A stretch of 12,172 nt of DNA from JBBCJT01 sp037190665 (GTDB lineage Bacteria > Pseudomonadota > Alphaproteobacteria > Acetobacterales > Acetobacteraceae): contig JBBCJT010000228.1 in NCBI GenBank assembly GCA_037190665.1, positions 1-12,172 on the forward strand, written 5' to 3'. A model generated the notes under the pieces. That model was not told the DNA's origin. It worked only from the letters and a program-made list of their open reading frames with translations, and did not search any database. Positions 7,146 through 12,172 of the stretch are shown one piece after another. How positions within the stretch are numbered: the first letter of the stretch is position 1; each line of letters starts with the position of its first letter. The position numbers and the translations under genes were made by a program.

Positions 7146-7220
7146 GTCGGGCGCGGTCTCCTGATCAGTGCGCGATGTCCGTCCGTACCGCTCTCTGCTT
7201 CGGATCCCGCACCAGCCCGC

Positions 7221-7655
7221 TCAATCCTCCGCCGGCTGGCCCTCGACCGTCTCGCTGCCGGCGCGCCAGCGGTGCGTGCTGGCGCCGAAGGCGACGAGCT
7301 TGCCCGCACCGTCGAACACCTCGGTCCGCGCGAAGAAGATGTTGCGCCCGCGCGTGGCCAACTTCCCTTCCGCCACCAGCCGCCCCTCCGTGACCTGCCC
7401 GGTGAAGCGGCAGTCGAGGTCGATGGTGATGGCGCGGCGCACATTGCCCTTCACGCTGCACCACAGCCCCGCGAAGGCGCCCGCCTGATCGATCAGGCTG
7501 AGGATCACGCCGCCATGGACGATGCCGGAGCGGTTGAGGTGCTGCGGCCCGGTCGCGCAGACCACGCGCGCGAACCCGTCGCGCCATTCGAGGAGGTCCA
7601 GCCCCATCAGCTCATGGAAGGCCGAGGAGGCGGAGGCGAATTCTTCGTTATCCAT
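7221..7655 (-). CDS. PaaI-family hotdog-fold thioesterase
   Basis: A 144-residue single-domain hotdog protein of the PaaI/YbdB-like acyl-CoA thioesterase group, which hydrolyses acyl- or aroyl-CoA thioesters in the cytoplasm. The signature is N-R-S-G-I-V-H-G-G-V-I-L-S-L-I-D-Q-A-G (41-59): the H-G-G (47-49) starts the hot-dog helix, and Asp56 is in place as the usual acidic catalytic residue. A strand-rich C-terminal half (74-130) follows, with G-R-N-I-F-F-A-R-T-E-V before the last strand. Start ATG 7655 is preceded by GGCGGGACGG. It is the last gene of the minus-strand run, 45 bp after motA, with a hairpin between, so it may be separately expressed. No neighbour suggests a substrate, and nothing ties it to motility. 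Confidence 0.88.
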   Translation of the reverse strand: MDNEEFASASSAFHELMGLDLLEWRDGFARVVCATGPQHLNRSGIVHGGVILSLIDQAGAFAGLWCSVKGNVRRAITIDLDCRFTGQVTEGRLVAEGKLATRGRNIFFARTEVFDGAGKLVAFGASTHRWRAGSETVEGQPAED

Positions 7656-7663
7656 CCGTCCCG

Positions 7664-7686
7664 CCTGCCGCCGCCCGGGCGGCAGG
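7664..7686 (-). terminator. Hairpin between motA and the thioesterase gene
   Basis: A 9-bp stem CCTGCCGCC (7664-7672) and GGCGGCAGG (7678-7686) with a 5-base loop. On the minus strand it falls 14 bases after the motA stop and ends 8 bases before the thioesterase ATG. It could terminate the mot transcript or mask part of the thioesterase ribosome site. There is no T-run. Confidence 0.4.
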
Positions 7687-7700
7687 TCAAGCGGCGGCGG

Positions 7701-8567
7701 TCAGGTGAGCTTGAGACCCTGAAGCGTCGTCTCCAGTTCGTCGAAGCTCGGCATGTGCTCGTTCGGCGCCATCTTGCGGCCGGTCTCGACCGCGACCTGC
7801 GGGGCGTTGCCGTGCAGATGCGCGACGAGCACGGCGCGGATCACTTCGTAGTATTTCGACTCCTCCTCGACCACGCCCTTCATCCGCGCGGCGAGCGGGC
7901 CGACGAGGCCGTAGGCGAGCAGCACGCCGAGGAAGGTGCCGACCAGCGCGCCGCCGATCATCTTGCCGAGGATCGCCGGCGGCTCGTTGATATGCGTCAT
8001 CGTCTTGATCACGCCCATCACCGCGGCGATGATCCCCAGCGCCGGCAAGCCGTCCGCGATGGTCTGCAGCGCATGCGCGGGGTGCAGGTCCTCGTTCAGC
8101 GTCTTCTTCAGTTCGCGCGCCATCACGTCCTCGATCTGGTGCGGATCGTCGGCGTTCATGCCGACCATGCGCAGGTAGTCGCAGATCATGTGCACGGCGT
8201 TCTCGTCGGCGAGGATCTTCGGAAACCGGGCGAAGGCCGGGCTTTCCGACGGCTTCTCGATATGCGGATCGAGCGCCATCGCGCCCTTGGTGTTGGCGAG
8301 GCGGACGAGGAAGTACAGCAGGCTCAGCAGGTCCAGATAATCCTGCTTGCGGTGCCTGGCGCCCCTGGCGATCCGGCCGAAGCCGACGAGCGTGTCCTTG
8401 ATGACCTGCAGCGAGTTGGCCATCACGAAGATGCCGATCGCCGCACCGCCGATGATGATCAGCTCGAACGGCAGCGCGGTGAGGATGGGCGCGAGCGAGC
8501 CGCCGGCGGCGACGAAGCCGCCGAAGACGCAGAGGAGAAGGAAGCCGAAACCGGCCAGCGAGATCAT
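7701..8567 (-). CDS. motA: Flagellar motor stator protein MotA
   Basis: A 288-residue proton-channel stator subunit; MotA and MotB form the inner-membrane unit that turns the flagellar rotor. Membrane helices lie at about 3-22, 33-50, 170-190 and 203-224. The two channel prolines are present: Pro175 in A-D-G-L-P-A-L-G-I-I-A-A-V-M-G and Pro224 in L-V-G-P-L-A (E. coli P173/P222). The cytoplasmic rotor-contact loop (about 60-165) carries Arg89 in F-L-V-R-L-A, probably the counterpart of E. coli R90, plus an acidic and basic stretch near 100-155. Length is close to the usual 285-295. The ATG overlaps the motB stop as ATGA (8564-8567), with AGGAG 11 bases upstream inside motB, so translation is probably coupled. 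The order motB-motA is the reverse of the enteric one. Confidence 0.97.
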   Translation of the reverse strand: MISLAGFGFLLLCVFGGFVAAGGSLAPILTALPFELIIIGGAAIGIFVMANSLQVIKDTLVGFGRIARGARHRKQDYLDLLSLLYFLVRLANTKGAMALDPHIEKPSESPAFARFPKILADENAVHMICDYLRMVGMNADDPHQIEDVMARELKKTLNEDLHPAHALQTIADGLPALGIIAAVMGVIKTMTHINEPPAILGKMIGGALVGTFLGVLLAYGLVGPLAARMKGVVEEESKYYEVIRAVLVAHLHGNAPQVAVETGRKMAPNEHMPSFDELETTLQGLKLT

Positions 8568-9634
8568 GGCGTGTCCGGCTCCTGGCGCAGCACGACGATG
8601 GCGATGCGCCGGTTGGCCGCGGCCAGCGGATCCTGCGGCACCAGCAGGTCGCGGTCCGCGTTGCCGGTGACGCTGCGGATGCGGCTTTCCGGCAGCCCGG
8701 CATCGACCAGCACGCGGCGCGTGGCATTGGCGCGTTCGGCCGACAGCTCCCAGTTGCTGCGGTCCGAACCGCGGAACGGCGCGGCATCGGTATGCCCGGC
8801 GATCGACACCGGGTTGGGCAGCTTCGCCAGCGCCGGGCCGATCTTGGCCATCAGCAGCTTCGCCCGCTCGTTGGGCGCGGATGAGCCGAGGGCGAACATC
8901 GGCTGGCGTTCGGCATCGATGAGCTGCACGCGCAACCCCTCCGGCGTGGTGTCGATCGCGAGCTGGTCGGCCATGTCCGCGATGCGGGGATCGGCGCGCA
9001 GCGACTCCCGGATCGTCTCCGCCGCCTCGGCGAAGGACTGCCTCTCCCGCGCGGCGCGGGCCTGCGGCGGGTGCTGTTCGTGCTGTTGCTGCGGCGGTGC
9101 GGGCGAGGGCGGGATCACCGCCTGCCGCGCATAGTCGCCGCCCTCGGCCTCCGCCGCGTCGGAGGCCCCGGTCGCCGGCCGCGGCCGGGCGCGTGGGCCG
9201 CCCTCGGCGTGCGGCCGGGCGTGCTCGCCGCCCTCGCGGAAGAGTTGCGGTTCGGCGCGCGTGTCGGAATCGTCGGCCTCGATGTCGAGCTGCACCTGCT
9301 GCGGGCCGGTGACGATGTCGACCTGCCCCAGCACGCTCACGGCGTTGCCCTGCTCGTTCGGCGTCTGCCCGCCGAAGGGCTGGCCGTTGCCGGAGACGGT
9401 GCGGCCGAAGATGTTCATCGGGCTGAAATAGTCGGCGAGGCCGCGGCGCTGGTCCTCCGTGGTGGCGTTGAGCAGCCACATCAGCAGGAAGAACGCCATC
9501 ATCGCGGTGACGAAATCCGCGTAGGCGACCTTCCACGCGCCGCCGCGGTGGACGGCTTCGACCACCTCCTCCCTGCGGAGGAAGATCACGGTCCTGCCTC
9601 CCTTGCCGATCTTGCCGCTGCTGCCCTTTGCCAT
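8564..9634 (-). CDS. motB: Flagellar motor stator protein MotB
   Basis: A 356-residue stator subunit anchoring MotA to peptidoglycan. ATG 9634 is chosen over GTG 9640 because AAGGG then sits seven bases upstream. The single membrane helix (about 34-58) contains K-V-A-Y-A-D-F-V-T-A-M-M-A-F-F with Asp40, the proton-binding residue equivalent to E. coli D32. A plug/linker follows, then an unusually long low-complexity Pro/Gln/Gly/Glu-rich stretch (about 118-200) with three E-G-G repeats. The C-terminal OmpA-like peptidoglycan-binding domain (about 225-350) has the F-A-L-G start, A-G-H-T-D-A and N-W-E-L-S-A-E-R-A. It begins 48 bp after the racemase-like gene on the same strand. I found no recognisable flagellar sigma-factor promoter in that gap. 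Confidence 0.96.
   Translation of the reverse strand: MAKGSSGKIGKGGRTVIFLRREEVVEAVHRGGAWKVAYADFVTAMMAFFLLMWLLNATTEDQRRGLADYFSPMNIFGRTVSGNGQPFGGQTPNEQGNAVSVLGQVDIVTGPQQVQLDIEADDSDTRAEPQLFREGGEHARPHAEGGPRARPRPATGASDAAEAEGGDYARQAVIPPSPAPPQQQHEQHPPQARAARERQSFAEAAETIRESLRADPRIADMADQLAIDTTPEGLRVQLIDAERQPMFALGSSAPNERAKLLMAKIGPALAKLPNPVSIAGHTDAAPFRGSDRSNWELSAERANATRRVLVDAGLPESRIRSVTGNADRDLLVPQDPLAAANRRIAIVVLRQEPDTP
9176..9235 (-). repeat. Imperfect 30-bp tandem repeat in the motB linker
   Basis: Two adjacent units (9206-9235 and 9176-9205) encode E-G-G-E-H-A-R-P-H-A and E-G-G-P-R-A-R-P-R-P. On the plus strand both contain CGGCCGGGCG followed by a GCCGCCCTCG block. A third, diverged unit (E-G-G-D-Y-A-R-Q-A) lies at about 9119-9145. 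The repeat is in frame and sits in the flexible linker of MotB. Confidence 0.65.
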
Positions 9635-9682
9635 CGTCACGCCCTTGCCGGCGCAACGTGGCGAAGAATGCTTAAGGTGCCG

Positions 9683-10396
9683 CTAAATGCGGTGCAGCAT
9701 GGCCGCCAGCGCCGGCGAAAGCCCCAGCATCGGCGCCTGGACGGTGGGGGCGACGGCCGGGGCGGCGACGTCGCCGACGCAGGCGGCCACCGCCTCGGTC
9801 AGGCTGTCCAGCACCGGCAGGCCGCACGCCGCCGCGACAGCGGGCGCGAGGCCGACCAGTCCCGCGCCCCCGAGCAGCACCGCGCCGGCCCCGCTCGCCG
9901 TGGCCGCCTCCTGCGCCAGCGCGGCGATCGGCGCCACGGCCGCGGCGGGATCGGCGGCGATCTCCGCGCCCGTCATCGGCACCGCGCGCACGGTCGCCAC
10001 CGGCAGGCCGCGCGCGGCCGCGAACTCGGCCAGCATCGCCTCCCACGCGAGGCCGCCTGTCAGCACCGCCACGCGCCGTCCGTCCGCCGCCGCCCGGCGG
10101 ATCGAGGCATCGGCCATGCCGAAGACGGGCAGCCCCGTCGCCTCGCGCAGCGCATCCAGCCCCGGATCGCCGAAGCAGGCGAGCAGGATGCGGTCCACGC
10201 GCCCGTGGAAGGGCGCGGCGGCGTCGAGCGCGGCATGCGCGGCGATGGCCGCCGCCGAGCGGGTGGCGATGTAGGCGGCGCCGAAGCGGGCGGTCGCCGG
10301 CACCCACTCGACCGCGGGCGCGAGGCCGCGGGCGATCCCGGTCATGCGGTCGGTCATCGCCTCGGTGGTGTTGGCGTTCAGCAGCAGGATGCGCAT
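9683..10396 (-). CDS. Asp/Glu/hydantoin racemase-like protein lacking the second catalytic Cys
   Basis: A 237-residue member of the Asp/Glu/hydantoin racemase superfamily, whose enzymes move a proton at a carbon next to a carboxylate using two facing cysteines. Seen here: L-N-A-N-T at 6-10 (family N-P-N-T/S), Cys74 in L-L-A-C-F-G-D-P-G (first catalytic Cys), a mid-protein V-A-V-L-T-G-G (109-115), and L-L-G-G-A-G-L (174-180) where the family normally has L-G-C-A-G. Gly177 (GGC) thus replaces the second catalytic Cys (TGC or TGT). Cys191 in A-A-C-G-L-P-V-L-D lies in the segment that follows and is not an evident substitute. A two-base racemase is therefore doubtful; a one-cysteine lyase, isomerase or other activity is possible. 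Start ATG 10396 has no clear ribosome site. It may be the first gene of the run leading into motB. Confidence 0.8.
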   Translation of the reverse strand: MRILLLNANTTEAMTDRMTGIARGLAPAVEWVPATARFGAAYIATRSAAAIAAHAALDAAAPFHGRVDRILLACFGDPGLDALREATGLPVFGMADASIRRAAADGRRVAVLTGGLAWEAMLAEFAAARGLPVATVRAVPMTGAEIAADPAAAVAPIAALAQEAATASGAGAVLLGGAGLVGLAPAVAAACGLPVLDSLTEAVAACVGDVAAPAVAPTVQAPMLGLSPALAAMLHRI

Positions 10397-10481
10397 CGCG
10401 CGCCGTTGCGCCGTGCCGCGCCGGGCGTCAACGCCGGCCCTCCGTATTGACAGGCCGGGGCGGCCTGCCGATGCACGGGGG
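10397..10481. promoter_or_regulatory. Divergent intergenic region with back-to-back TTGAC elements
   Basis: An 85-bp gap between the racemase-like and YmdB-like starts. It contains TTGACA on the plus strand (10447-10452) and TTGACG on the minus strand (10426-10431), forming an inverted TTGAC pair 15 bp apart. Both fit a -35 box, but the hexamers 17 bp downstream (GATGCA; CAACGG) are poor -10 boxes. A regulator site is an alternative reading. Confidence 0.35.
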
Positions 10482-11294
10482 ATGCGGATCCTGTTCCTTG
10501 GCGATCTCGTCGGCCGCACCGGCCGCGATGCGGTGGTTGCTGCCCTGCCCGGGCTGCGCGGCCGGCTCGACCTCGACCTCGTGGTGGTGAACGGCGAGAA
10601 CGCCTCGCACGGTTTCGGCCTCGCCCCCGAGATGGCGGACGCGCTGTTCGCGGCCGGCGCGGATGTCATCACGCTCGGCAACCACGCCTGGGACCGCAAG
10701 GAGATCATTCCCTACATCTCCGGCCATCCGCGGCTGATCCGCCCGGGCAACTACCCGCCCGGCACGCCGGGCGCGGGGGTCGTGGTCGTGGAGGCGCGGG
10801 GCGGGCGCAAGGCGCTGGTGATGCAGGTGATGGGGCGGCTGTTCATGGAGCCGCTGGACGATCCCTTCCAGTACGCGGCGCGCGAGCTGGCGCAGCACCG
10901 GCTGGGCGGCACCGTCGCGGCCGCGGTGGCGGACGTGCATGCCGAGGCGTCCAGCGAGAAGCAGGCCTTCGCCCACAGTTTCGACGGCCAACTCAGCCTC
11001 GTCGTCGGCACGCACACGCATGTGCCGACGGCCGATCATCGCCTGCTGCCGGGCGGCACCGCCTACATCACCGACCTGGGCATGTGCGGCGACTACGACA
11101 GCATCATCGGCATGCAGAAGGAGGCGGCGACGGTCCGCTTCTGGCGCAAGCTGCCGGTCGAGCGGCTGCATCCGGCCGAAGGCGAGGCGACGCTGTGCGG
11201 CGTGGTGGTGGACACCGACGACGCGACCGGACTCGCCACGCGCATCGCCGCGTTCCGGGAGGGCGGGCGGCTCACGCCTGCGTCGGTGACATGA
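10482..11294 (+). CDS. YmdB/TIGR00282 family metallophosphoesterase
   Basis: A 270-residue calcineurin-like phosphoesterase of the TIGR00282 family. Bacillus YmdB, the studied member, is a cytoplasmic dinuclear-metal enzyme with activity on 2',3'-cyclic nucleotides and affects biofilm and RNA turnover. The whole metal site is visible: Asp8 (L-G-D-L-V-G-R-T-G-R), Glu39-Asn40 (N-G-E-N-A-S-H-G), Asn67-His68 (L-G-N-H-A-W-D), His153 (D-V-H-A-E-A-S-S-E-K) and His178/His180 (G-T-H-T-H-V-P-T-A-D). Length matches the family. ATG 10482 is preferred because M-R-I-L-F-L-G-D is the standard N-terminus; the ribosome site is only a G-run directly beside the ATG. The stop overlaps the acetyltransferase start as ATGA, so the two are translated together. 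The in vivo substrate here is unknown. Confidence 0.93.
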   Translation: MRILFLGDLVGRTGRDAVVAALPGLRGRLDLDLVVVNGENASHGFGLAPEMADALFAAGADVITLGNHAWDRKEIIPYISGHPRLIRPGNYPPGTPGAGVVVVEARGGRKALVMQVMGRLFMEPLDDPFQYAARELAQHRLGGTVAAAVADVHAEASSEKQAFAHSFDGQLSLVVGTHTHVPTADHRLLPGGTAYITDLGMCGDYDSIIGMQKEAATVRFWRKLPVERLHPAEGEATLCGVVVDTDDATGLATRIAAFREGGRLTPASVT

Positions 11295-11815
11295 CGCCAC
11301 CGGCCGGGGTGGCGATCCGCGCGCTGACGCCCGCGGATGCCGAGGCGGTGGCGGCGCTGGTCAACCTGCCCGGCTTCCGCGCCGGCACGCTGCGCCTGCC
11401 CTTCCACACGCCGGACGAGGTGCGCGCCTGGATGCAGCAGGGCGGCCGGCGCGGCCTGGTCCTGGGCGCCTTCGTGGAGGGCGAACTGGTGGGCGAGGCC
11501 GGGCTGCGGCGGCTGGAGGGGCGGCGCGACCATGTCGGCGACATCGGCATGGGCGTCCACGATGGCTGGACCGGCCGCGGTATCGGCCGCGCCCTGCTCG
11601 CGGCGCTGGTCGACACGGCGGACCGCTGGCTCGGCCTGCGGCGGCTGGAGCTGACCGTGTTCGCGGACAACGCCCCGGCGATCGCGCTCTATCGTTCCGC
11701 CGGTTTCACGCTCGAAGGCACCCACAGGGGCTTCGCGCTGCGGGACGGGATGCTGGTGGACGCCCACAGCATGGCACGGCTGGCGCCGCCGCCCGCGCTC
11801 AGTCCGCCTTCCTGA
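11291..11815 (+). CDS. GNAT family N-acetyltransferase, YhhY/AaaT-like
   Basis: A 174-residue single-domain GNAT enzyme that transfers acetyl from acetyl-CoA. Motif A is at about 84-105 (D-I-G-M-G-V then G-R-G-I-G-R at 95-100, the acetyl-CoA pyrophosphate loop); motif B lies in L-T-V-F-A-D-N-A-P-A-I-A-L-Y-R-S-A-G-F (121-139). The N-terminal T-L-R-L-P-F-H-T, the block around D-R-W-L-G-L-R-R-L-E-L-T-V-F and the ending A-L-R-D-G-M-L-V-D-A-H-S-M-A-R closely follow, as I recall it, E. coli YhhY (AaaT), which acetylates L-Phe and L-Met. The same substrates are plausible but not certain. It starts in a 4-bp ATGA overlap with the YmdB-like gene; its last 17 bp overlap the DUF1192 gene on the other strand. 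Confidence 0.88.
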   Translation: MTPPAGVAIRALTPADAEAVAALVNLPGFRAGTLRLPFHTPDEVRAWMQQGGRRGLVLGAFVEGELVGEAGLRRLEGRRDHVGDIGMGVHDGWTGRGIGRALLAALVDTADRWLGLRRLELTVFADNAPAIALYRSAGFTLEGTHRGFALRDGMLVDAHSMARLAPPPALSPPS

Positions 11816-11993
11816 AGAAGGACTCCGCCGCGCTGCGGTGGTCGGATTTGGCGGCAATCGCGGCCTCGGCGCGGGCGATCTCGGACTGCAGCTCGGCGAT
11901 GTACTCGCGCAGCTCGGCCACATCGAACCGGTCCAGCACCAGCGGTTCTACGCGCCGCTTCTTCCGGGCGGGCAATTCGTCCTCGTCATGCAT
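11799..11993 (-). CDS. DUF1192 family small protein
   Basis: A 64-residue protein of the alphaproteobacterial DUF1192 type; function unknown. A charged N-terminus (M-H-D-E-D-E-L-P-A-R-K-K-R-R) leads into L-D-x-F-D-V-A-E-L-R-E-Y-I-A-E-L-Q-S-E-I-A-R-A-E-A (20-44) and K-S-D-H-R-S-A-A-E-S-F-F (49-60), the family's diagnostic features as I remember them. The middle is a strong amphipathic helix with Leu/Ile spacing suited to a short coiled coil. GGGAAGG eight bases before the ATG supports the start. It is convergent with the acetyltransferase gene (17-bp overlap) and divergent from the DUF1013/TrcR-like gene, a neighbourhood I recall as recurrent in Alphaproteobacteria. Confidence 0.85.
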   Translation of the reverse strand: MHDEDELPARKKRRVEPLVLDRFDVAELREYIAELQSEIARAEAAIAAKSDHRSAAESFFRKAD

Positions 11994-12058
11994 GGCTGTC
12001 GCCTTCCCTGGGTGGTAACGCGCCGGGCTGCCTTCCTATATCAGGCCCGGAACGGGGC

Positions 12059-12087
12059 TTGACCCCCCGCGGCGGCCCCGACATACG
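12059..12087 (+). promoter_or_regulatory. Candidate promoter for the DUF1013/TrcR-like gene
   Basis: TTGACC (12059-12064) is followed after 16 bp by ACATAC (12081-12086), a weak sigma70-like pair of the kind used in Alphaproteobacteria. It would start transcription near 12094, leaving about 39 bases of leader. Pattern-based only. Confidence 0.35.
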
Positions 12088-12132
12088 GCCCGCCTGCCGC
12101 GGGCCTGCCCGCATTGACAGGGATCCGCGCCG

Positions 12133-12172
12133 ATGACCAGCACACCGCTCATGCCCAAGGCCACCGCCGTGT
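12133..12172 (+). CDS. DUF1013/TrcR-like regulator, 5' end only
   Basis: Only 13 codons are inside the window, reading M-T-S-T-P-L-M-P-K-A-T-A-V before the cut. The run T-P-L-M-P-K-A-T-A-V matches the conserved N-terminus that I recall for the DUF1013 family, later named TrcR, a cell-cycle transcription regulator of Alphaproteobacteria. GGGA about ten bases upstream could serve as the ribosome site. The adjacent DUF1192 gene fits this reading. The rest of the protein is not visible, so the call rests on a short but distinctive match. Confidence 0.6.
   Translation, partial: MTSTPLMPKATAV

Noticed and set aside
7272..9134. 620-codon plus-strand frame across the thioesterase, motA and motB genes
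   Set aside because: No domain features, His/Arg/Asp-rich composition, and it is antisense to three well-supported genes.
7701..9656. Minus-strand frame of 651 codons that would fuse a long N-terminal extension to MotA
   Set aside because: The extra part is motB read out of frame. MotA's conserved N-terminus begins at 8567 and its length there matches the family.
9635..9682. Sigma54 or sigma28 flagellar promoter before motB
   Set aside because: A GGCAC...GC pair is present but the spacing is two bases short for sigma54, and no sigma28 -10 element follows a TAAA-like box.
9071..10450. 459-codon plus-strand frame opposite motB and the racemase-like gene
   Set aside because: Compositional shadow without motifs; the minus strand carries clear families.
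10344..10481. N-terminal extension of the YmdB-like protein
   Set aside because: The extra 46 residues are Arg-rich and unlike the family, whose proteins begin at M-R-I-L-F-L-G-D; the extension would also overlap the divergent racemase-like gene.

Overview
The window is a very GC-rich, gene-dense chromosomal stretch whose codons end mostly in G or C. It carries alphaproteobacterial marker families: a DUF1192-type small protein, the start of a DUF1013/TrcR-type regulator, and MotB and MotA encoded next to each other. Together with short intergenic inverted repeats, this suits a Rhodospirillales or Acetobacteraceae (Roseomonas-like) bacterium. The assignment is inference; no rRNA or other decisive marker is present. 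I see no tRNA, rRNA, CRISPR array, insertion sequence or integrase, and base and codon use look even throughout. It reads as ordinary chromosome rather than an island.

Layout. (1) 44-1998, plus strand: a small exported Rap1a/Tai-immunity-like protein, a glycine-zipper lipoprotein, a perfect 26-bp palindrome, an uncharacterised exported protein and a MarC-family membrane protein. (2) 1973-6314, minus strand: an efflux operon with a periplasmic adaptor (MFP) followed by a 1059-residue RND/HAE1 pump, whose 3' end overlaps marC tail to tail. (3) 6315-6430: a divergent control region with two near-identical 16-bp operator-like sites, then a plus-strand TetR-family regulator (6431-7033) that probably represses the pump. 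(4) 7034-7220: a short gap with hairpins. (5) 7221-10396, minus strand: in transcription order an Asp/Glu-racemase-like protein lacking the second catalytic cysteine, motB and motA (ATGA overlap), and a PaaI-type hotdog thioesterase. (6) 10482-11815, plus strand: a YmdB/TIGR00282 metallophosphoesterase coupled by an ATGA overlap to a GNAT acetyltransferase resembling E. coli YhhY/AaaT. (7) 11799-11993, minus strand: the DUF1192 protein, convergent with and overlapping the acetyltransferase. (8) 12133 to the end: the first 13 codons of the DUF1013/TrcR-like gene.

The clearest functional modules are the TetR-controlled RND efflux pair, which lacks an outer-membrane channel gene here, and the flagellar stator pair in reversed order. 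No convincing new multi-gene system was found. The best leads are the racemase-like protein with Gly in place of a catalytic Cys, the paired operators, the uncharacterised exported protein, and the Rap1a-like protein with no visible effector partner.
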